Shown one piece after another: positions 31,523 to 35,685 of a DNA stretch of 35,685 nt. The stretch is from a bacterium. Lineage in GTDB: Bacteria; UBP14; UBA6098. Position 1 is the stretch's first letter, and the number at the start of each line of letters is the position of its first letter. A model generated the notes under the pieces. It made no database searches and was not told the DNA's origin. It saw only the letters and a list, made by a program, of their open reading frames with translations. The position numbers were made by a program, and so were the translations under genes. The stretch is taken from assembly GCA_003645085.1 (NCBI GenBank), contig QNEE01000003.1:1-35685 (forward strand), given 5' to 3'.

Positions 31523-33316
31523 TTATAAGTCGATTATCTCGAAGACCACTCGCCTGTTGGATTGGCGCCCCTTCTCTGTTCCATTATCTGCGACGGGCTG
31601 AGTTTCGCCGTAGCCGCGCACGCGGAGCCGAGAGGCCTGAATATTATGTTCGATAAGCCAATCTGCAACCGATTGCGCCCGGTCGGTGGACAGTTTCAGG
31701 TTATAAGCTCGAGTTCCGATGCTGTCGGTGTGTCCGGCTATCTCCACGTAGAGGTTCTTATGTTCGAGCATAAAATCTCGGACTCTGTTAAGCTCTCCGA
31801 TAGACTCTGGTCTTAGCGTCGCCTTATCGAAATCGAAGAAAATGTTCTTTAATACCGTTTGTGCGCCCTTCTTAATTGGAGTAATAATGATATCGTGGTG
31901 AACCTCGTCGTATGCGGAGGCTTCGGTCAGGTCGAGGTGTGCGCTCGACGGCAGGTAGTCTTTTTTCTCGGCAACGTAACCGTAAGCTTCGCCTACCGGC
32001 AACACTATCATATACTCGCCGGTAACGTCGTTGCTGCGGGCTGCGCCGATATTTTCGCCGTTAGCGAGCCTTTCCCATGAAATATCCGCTCCCACCGGTG
32101 TCGAATCCGGTTCCATAACCTTGCCGGAAACGGTTACTACCGCGCCCGGTCTGGCGATTAGTGGTAGTGTGATTTTCCAGATATCGCTCATACCGTAACT
32201 GCCCTCGCCACTGGACACGAAGTAGGCGACATCGCCTTGCGCGGGAATCGTATAATATGCGTCCCAGCCGGCGGTGTTAACCTGTTTCCCGAGATTGACC
32301 GGCACAGACCATTTTGTCCAGGAGTCGTCGAGACGTTCCGCTTTGAACATATCTTGGCTTCCCAATCCGATATGACCGTTCGATGAGAAGTAGAGGCTTT
32401 TACCGTCGGGCGCGAGAAACGGGGTTCCGTCGGTTTCCGTGGTATTTATTGTCCGGCCTAAATTAAGAGGCGACGACCAGCTACCGTCAGGTTTCAGGAA
32501 ACAGACATACAGGTCCAAATCTCCGAAACTGTCTTCGCGTTCGAGAGCGAGTATGAGTTCTTTACCGCTGGCGGATAAAAAGGCACTGGTTAGGCGGTTT
32601 TCGTTATAGTAATCGTCGATATCGAGCGCTTCGGGGTCGCGCCAGCGTCCGCCGCGAAGGTGCGCCACGCTGTAACCGTTGTCTTTGTTCCCGCCGGGGA
32701 GGTAGATACCGGCCAGAAGAGCTGTAGTCCCATCGGGGGAAATCGAAAGAATGCCGTCGTGACCATCGGTATTTAGTGGTGGGCCTATATTTTCCGCCGG
32801 GAGCCATTTCCCGTCGGGGCCAAGGCGCGAGAGGTAAATATCCTGTTTCCCTTCACCTCGAGGGGAGCCATCTACGATAAAATACAAGGTTTTTCCGTCC
32901 GGGGATATAACCGGCGCGAGCTCCTCGTATCGGCTATTGACCGCCGGGCCGAGGTTTTCGACAATTATGCCCTTTTCCTCGGGGGCGGTTACTATTTCGA
33001 GAAGGGTTTCTATTCCGGCTTTTCTACGGGCGCCTTTGGTCTTTTTCAAGACCAATCTGAGTTCATCTGCCGCGGAATCCCAATCTTTCAGGCCGATATA
33101 AGCCCGGGCCATAATTTGATGAATCCTGATTTCGTCCTTCGCCTGGACGCCGGGCTTATTCAGACATTGCTCGAATATGTCGAGTGCGTCGTTATAGCGG
33201 CCATCATCGAGGGCCGAAACGCCCTTCTGGAAAAGTAGCGGCAGCCGCGCCTGAACGGTATATACTGGCATAATCAAAAGAGATGCGATTACGATAATCC
33301 TATAATAGTATCGCAT
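31523..33316 (-). CDS. OmpA-family protein with TPR, PD40 propeller and regulatory-like domains
   Basis: 597 residues. A signal peptide (IIVIASLLIMPVYTVQA) leads. Residues ~25-115 look like TPR helices (DALDIFEQCLN; MARAYIGLKDWDSAADELRLVL). Residues ~120-400 carry PD40-type strands (APVISPDGKTLYFIVDGS, LSISPDGTTALLAG, TPFLAPDGKSLYFSSNG). A carboxypeptidase-regulatory-like domain follows (VTVSGKVMEPDSTPVG). The C-terminal OmpA domain (from NIFFDFDKATLRPES) has AGHTDSIGTRAYNLKLSTDRA, the peptidoglycan-binding Asp and Arg. This architecture is common in FCB bacteria and links the outer membrane to peptidoglycan. AAGGAA precedes the ATG. A possible upstream promoter reads TTTACA-17 bp-TAGAAA on the minus strand but is weak. 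Confidence 0.9.
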   Translation of the reverse strand: MRYYYRIIVIASLLIMPVYTVQARLPLLFQKGVSALDDGRYNDALDIFEQCLNKPGVQAKDEIRIHQIMARAYIGLKDWDSAADELRLVLKKTKGARRKAGIETLLEIVTAPEEKGIIVENLGPAVNSRYEELAPVISPDGKTLYFIVDGSPRGEGKQDIYLSRLGPDGKWLPAENIGPPLNTDGHDGILSISPDGTTALLAGIYLPGGNKDNGYSVAHLRGGRWRDPEALDIDDYYNENRLTSAFLSASGKELILALEREDSFGDLDLYVCFLKPDGSWSSPLNLGRTINTTETDGTPFLAPDGKSLYFSSNGHIGLGSQDMFKAERLDDSWTKWSVPVNLGKQVNTAGWDAYYTIPAQGDVAYFVSSGEGSYGMSDIWKITLPLIARPGAVVTVSGKVMEPDSTPVGADISWERLANGENIGAARSNDVTGEYMIVLPVGEAYGYVAEKKDYLPSSAHLDLTEASAYDEVHHDIIITPIKKGAQTVLKNIFFDFDKATLRPESIGELNRVRDFMLEHKNLYVEIAGHTDSIGTRAYNLKLSTDRAQSVADWLIEHNIQASRLRVRGYGETQPVADNGTEKGRQSNRRVVFEIIDL

Positions 33317-33450
33317 TTTATTCCTTTCTAGGCGGTCGATAACTAGGGTTGTTATTCTTTAGTGAACAGTAACTTAAAATAAATTTTTTTCTAACGCAAG
33401 CTTGTTTTGGTGTAAAAATAAATAATAGCTATGTATCGGAGTATTTAGGT

Positions 33451-33581
33451 TCTCCTGCGTAAAACGGGCTGGCACGCTCCGTGCGAGTTCCTCATAATGT
33501 ATATTGAAACTATATATCGGAAGCACGGATTCCCCACAAATATCCCAAAGACCACCCTCGCGCCAGCCCTTTATGTGGAGA
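33451..33581. repeat. Structured 100-bp intergenic element with pairing flanks, copy 2
   Basis: The core is 33468-33567, inverted relative to copy 1 at 14934-15033. The outer stem is TCTCC - TG - CGTAAA - AC - GGGCTGGC pairing with GCCAGCCC - TTTATG - T - GGAGA (one G-T pair). Inside, GCGAG pairs with CTCGC after the bulged ACGCTCCGT. It lies in the 444-nt gap between the divergent OmpA and DUF192 genes, which otherwise holds a small hairpin (33597) and a promoter (33725). Confidence 0.75.
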
Positions 33582-33596
33582 TGTTGAGTGAAAAAT

Positions 33597-33614
33597 TGTC
33601 GAAGCGGTTCGACA
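33597..33614. promoter_or_regulatory. Short perfect hairpin or dyad
   Basis: TGTCGAA-GCGG-TTCGACA is a perfect 7-bp dyad with a 4-nt loop, upstream of the DUF192 promoter. It has no T-run, so an operator or RNA hairpin is more likely than a terminator. Confidence 0.35.
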
Positions 33615-33724
33615 GTTACCGAATATTAAGCGGTCTTCGGACTGGATTCTGGGGCTAGTATTGTGTGTATTGTTTCGGTTGTTGAATTATGTTTTTTAAG
33701 GTAACCGTTCTTTTCAGGTTAGGC

Positions 33725-33751
33725 TTGACAGCCTATCTATGCGCGTATAAT
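33725..33751 (+). promoter_or_regulatory. Promoter of the DUF192-dehydrogenase operon
   Basis: TTGACA (33725-33730), a short 15-bp spacer and TATAAT (33746-33751). The ATG at 33761 follows after 9 nt, so the message would be nearly leaderless. Confidence 0.55.
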
Positions 33752-33760
33752 TTGAATTCA

Positions 33761-34246
33761 ATGAAAAAGACTTGTGCCATCGCGTGGATTGTCGCAATTC
33801 TGCTTTCCGGTTGTAAAGAAGAACCGGAGAGAGTTGGGAATACTCTGGAAATACAACCGGAGACTACTATCGTTAGCCAGCGTTACGAACCGAAACTGCC
33901 TACGAGGATTATCGAAGTCGACGGCAATCGGATTACTGTCGAGGTCGCGGATGAGCAAGCGGAACGGCAGAAAGGGCTGATGTTCCGGTCTCATATTCCC
34001 GATACTATTGGTATGCTCTTTATTTTCGATGAGGAAAAACCTCATTCTTTCTGGATGAGAAACACCTCGATACCTCTGGCAATAGCTTTTATCGCGACGG
34101 ACTCGACAATTACGGATATCAAGTGGATGAAACCACACGACGAGTCGCATTATTTTCCGTCTAAACCGATACTCTACGCCCTTGAGACTAATAGAGGCTG
34201 GTTTGTGAAACGGAATATAAAACCCGGAGCTAAAGTAGATTTCTGA
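33761..34246 (+). CDS. DUF192 family lipoprotein
   Basis: 161 residues from the ATG at 33761. This start gives the lipoprotein signal MKKTCAIAWIVAILLSGC with lipobox LSGC; the ORF-track start 24 codons earlier runs through the promoter. The mature part is a DUF192 domain: ITVEVADEQAERQKGLMFRSHIPDTIGMLFIF, then HSFWMRNTSIPLAIAFI and ALETNRGWFVKRNIKPGAKV. The family is widespread, compact and beta-rich, found mostly as exported proteins; no enzymatic role is established. No Shine-Dalgarno is present. The next gene follows after 15 nt and has one. Confidence 0.88.
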   Translation: MKKTCAIAWIVAILLSGCKEEPERVGNTLEIQPETTIVSQRYEPKLPTRIIEVDGNRITVEVADEQAERQKGLMFRSHIPDTIGMLFIFDEEKPHSFWMRNTSIPLAIAFIATDSTITDIKWMKPHDESHYFPSKPILYALETNRGWFVKRNIKPGAKVDF

Positions 34247-34261
34247 TAGCAGGAGGGGCAA

Positions 34262-34567
34262 TTGCGAATAAAAAATCATCCTATACTCGAGTTTAAGCGG
34301 GGCCGGAAAGTGAATTTTACTTTCGAGGGCCGTCAGATGACCGGTTACGAGGGCGAGCCGATAGCCGCGCCTCTTCACGATGCGGGGATTATGGTTCTTC
34401 GGCATTCGATACGGTATAACCGTCCGCGCGGTTTTTTCTGCGCTATCGGCCATTGCAGCAGTTGCCTAATGGAGGTCGATGGTCGTCCTAATGTCCGCGT
34501 TTGTGTCGAACCGTTAAAGGAGGGCATGGTCGTTCGCCGTCAGAAAGGGAAGGGGGAATTAAAATGA
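34262..34567 (+). CDS. 2Fe-2S ferredoxin-like subunit (Fer2_4 type) of an amino-acid/sarcosine dehydrogenase-like complex
   Basis: 101 residues. The Fer2_4 fold is seen in LKxGR-like FKRGRKVNFTFEGRQMTGYEGEPIAAPLHDAGI, followed by cluster ligands in FFCAIGHCSSCLMEVDG and RVCVEPL (Cys-x4-Cys-x2-Cys ... Cys). This matches the N-terminal module of sarcosine oxidase alpha and the small subunit HcnA-type of split FAD dehydrogenases. It passes electrons from a flavin partner. The start is TTG with AGGAGGGG upstream. The stop overlaps the FAD subunit start in ATGA. Confidence 0.88.
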   Translation: MRIKNHPILEFKRGRKVNFTFEGRQMTGYEGEPIAAPLHDAGIMVLRHSIRYNRPRGFFCAIGHCSSCLMEVDGRPNVRVCVEPLKEGMVVRRQKGKGELK

Positions 34568-35655
34568 TTGAAACCCCCGAAGTCCTTATAATAGGCGGCG
34601 GTCCTGCGGGACTGGCAGCGGCGAGAGAAACTGTTAAGGCCGGTTGCGAAACCGTCATTCTCGACGACGCTCTCGAGCTCGGCGGTCAGTTGGTCAAACA
34701 AACGCATAAATTCTTCGGTTCCGAAATGGAATATGCCGGTGTGCGAGGTATATGGATATCGGAGAAATTACTCGCGGAAATATCGGATAGCCCGAATTTT
34801 AAATATTATCTACATACCGATGCCAGCGGGCACTACGAGGACGGCGTTGTAACGGCGATATACCGGGGCGAGAAGGTTTTAAAATTCAAACCGGCGAAGA
34901 TAATAATCGCGACCGGCGCGACCGAGAAAACTATCCCGTTCCCGAATAACGACTTACCCGGCGTCTATGGCGCGGGAGCCGTCCAAACGCTTATGAACGT
35001 CTATGGCGTTCTGCCGGGAAAACGCGGGCTTATGGTAGGCGCGGGAAATATCGGACTTATAGTGAGTTACCAGTTGCGCCAGGCCGGCGTCGAGGTTGCC
35101 TGTATAGTCGAAGCGCTGGATAAAATCGGCGGATACTGGGTTCACGCCAGCAAAATCGCGCGTCTCGGAGTCCCGATACTCACGAGAACTACGATAACCG
35201 AAGCACTCGGCAAGGAACAGGTTACGGGGGCGATAATAACCGATATCGATGAAAACTGGCAACCAATCCCAGGGACCGAACGAGATGTCGAATGCGATTT
35301 CATATGTCTCGCAGTGGGTCTCTCGCCGCTGTCCGACCTTTTACGGCTCGCGGAATGCGAAATGGTCTATGTCCCGGAACTCGGAGGCGAGGTTCCTTAT
35401 CGAAACGACGAGATGGAAACTACTACAGCCGGAGTCTACGTTGCAGGAGACGCCGGCGGTATCGAGGAGGCTTCGAGCGCTATGATAGAGGGCGCACTCG
35501 CGGGGCTTTCCGCCGCCAATTCGCTCGGGAAAAGCATTCCCGATTTCGGTGAGCGGAAAAACGGCTTTCTCGCGGAACTCGAAAATCTCCGAAGCGGGCC
35601 TATAGGGAGCCACATCCGAGAAGGCTTATCAAAGTGTGTTCTCAAGGAGAAATGA
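34564..35655 (+). CDS. FAD/NAD(P)-binding oxidoreductase subunit (HcnB/sarcosine-oxidase-alpha-like)
   Basis: 363 residues from the ATG at 34564; the ORF-track start is 21 codons earlier, inside the ferredoxin gene. The first dinucleotide motif is LIIGGGPAGLAAARETV and the second MVGAGNIGLIVSYQLRQAG. The segment HKFFGSEMEYAGVRGI is typical of the alpha-type flavin subunits in sarcosine oxidase, HCN synthase and archaeal proline dehydrogenase complexes. GVYVAGDAGGIEEASSAMIEG binds the FAD ribityl chain. With the overlapping 2Fe-2S subunit it should form a split dehydrogenase for an amino acid or secondary amine at the membrane; the substrate is unknown. The stop overlaps the start of a third gene. 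Confidence 0.88.
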   Translation: MIETPEVLIIGGGPAGLAAARETVKAGCETVILDDALELGGQLVKQTHKFFGSEMEYAGVRGIWISEKLLAEISDSPNFKYYLHTDASGHYEDGVVTAIYRGEKVLKFKPAKIIIATGATEKTIPFPNNDLPGVYGAGAVQTLMNVYGVLPGKRGLMVGAGNIGLIVSYQLRQAGVEVACIVEALDKIGGYWVHASKIARLGVPILTRTTITEALGKEQVTGAIITDIDENWQPIPGTERDVECDFICLAVGLSPLSDLLRLAECEMVYVPELGGEVPYRNDEMETTTAGVYVAGDAGGIEEASSAMIEGALAGLSAANSLGKSIPDFGERKNGFLAELENLRSGPIGSHIREGLSKCVLKEK

Positions 35656-35685
35656 TGCCATCGAAAATAGAAAGCACAGGAATCC
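35655..35685 (+). CDS. Start of a third gene of the dehydrogenase operon, cut by window edge
   Basis: ATG at 35655 uses the last base of the previous TGA and is preceded by AAGGAGA. Ten codons remain (MPSKIESTGI). In related operons the third gene usually encodes a DAO-type flavoprotein or another Fe-S subunit, but nothing here shows which. Confidence 0.55.
   Translation, partial: MPSKIESTGI

Noticed and set aside
33758-34453. 231-aa ORF on the - strand over the DUF192 gene
   Set aside because: Antisense to DUF192 and the ferredoxin-like gene, with no motif of its own.

Overview
This window comes from a diderm bacterium of an uncultivated FCB-like or candidate-phylum lineage. Three kinds of evidence point there. 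LolD and an OmpA/PD40 protein imply an outer membrane. Two exported proteins end in a FlgD-like/type IX secretion-type C-terminal module with the PNPFNS hallmark. Several other exported proteins are rich in propeller repeats or Ig-like folds. The exact phylum cannot be fixed from sequence reading alone. Most genes look like ordinary chromosomal housekeeping genes in short, tight operons with ATGA or similar overlaps. The intergenic spaces carry palindromic repeats.

Layout. Positions 1-3.8 kb hold two exported structural proteins on the + strand, the first cut by the window edge, closed by a bidirectional terminator. Positions 3.8-9.2 kb hold a minus-strand operon read as leuC-like dehydratase, PrsW protease, PfkB sugar kinase, CNNM/CorC, CNNM/CorC. 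Positions 9.2-10.6 kb hold a palindromic repeat and a single lipoprotein gene with its own promoter and terminator. Positions 10.6-14.8 kb hold a minus operon: lolD, mcsA, mcsB-like, panD, a GlmU-like uridylyltransferase and two small unknowns. Positions 14.8-18.1 kb hold a 100-bp structured repeat, a sorting-domain protein, coaBC and a DtxR/MntR-type regulator. Positions 18.2-20.3 kb hold a second palindromic repeat, an HD-domain protein and a UMF1-family MFS transporter. Positions 20.3-23 kb hold a small sorting-domain protein and a large Ycf48/BNR-repeat lipoprotein. Positions 23-24.5 kb form the most accessory-looking stretch: a hidden 53-codon ORF overlapping a DUF2335 membrane protein, then a decayed ORF with its own terminator. 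Positions 24.5-29.8 kb hold a nuclease lipoprotein, deoC, rlmH and mfd. Positions 29.9-33.3 kb hold three membrane proteins (PLDc_N, DUF2752, Yip1) and an OmpA/PD40 protein. Positions 33.4-35.7 kb hold the second, inverted copy of the 100-bp element, a DUF192 lipoprotein, and a split 2Fe-2S/FAD dehydrogenase continuing past the window.

The main points of interest are these. (1) A 100-bp element is present as two inverted copies with only a few differences; its flanking arms differ in sequence but both pair, which suggests a structured RNA or a structure-based mobile repeat. (2) The McsB homologue appears to have lost its catalytic residues although its McsA partner is intact. (3) At least four genes have a promoter -10 box 7-11 nt upstream of the start codon and no Shine-Dalgarno, which implies leaderless mRNAs alongside other genes with strong AGGAGG sites. 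(4) The DUF2335 island contains an unlisted short gene and a disrupted neighbour. No tRNA, rRNA, CRISPR array or insertion sequence was recognised.
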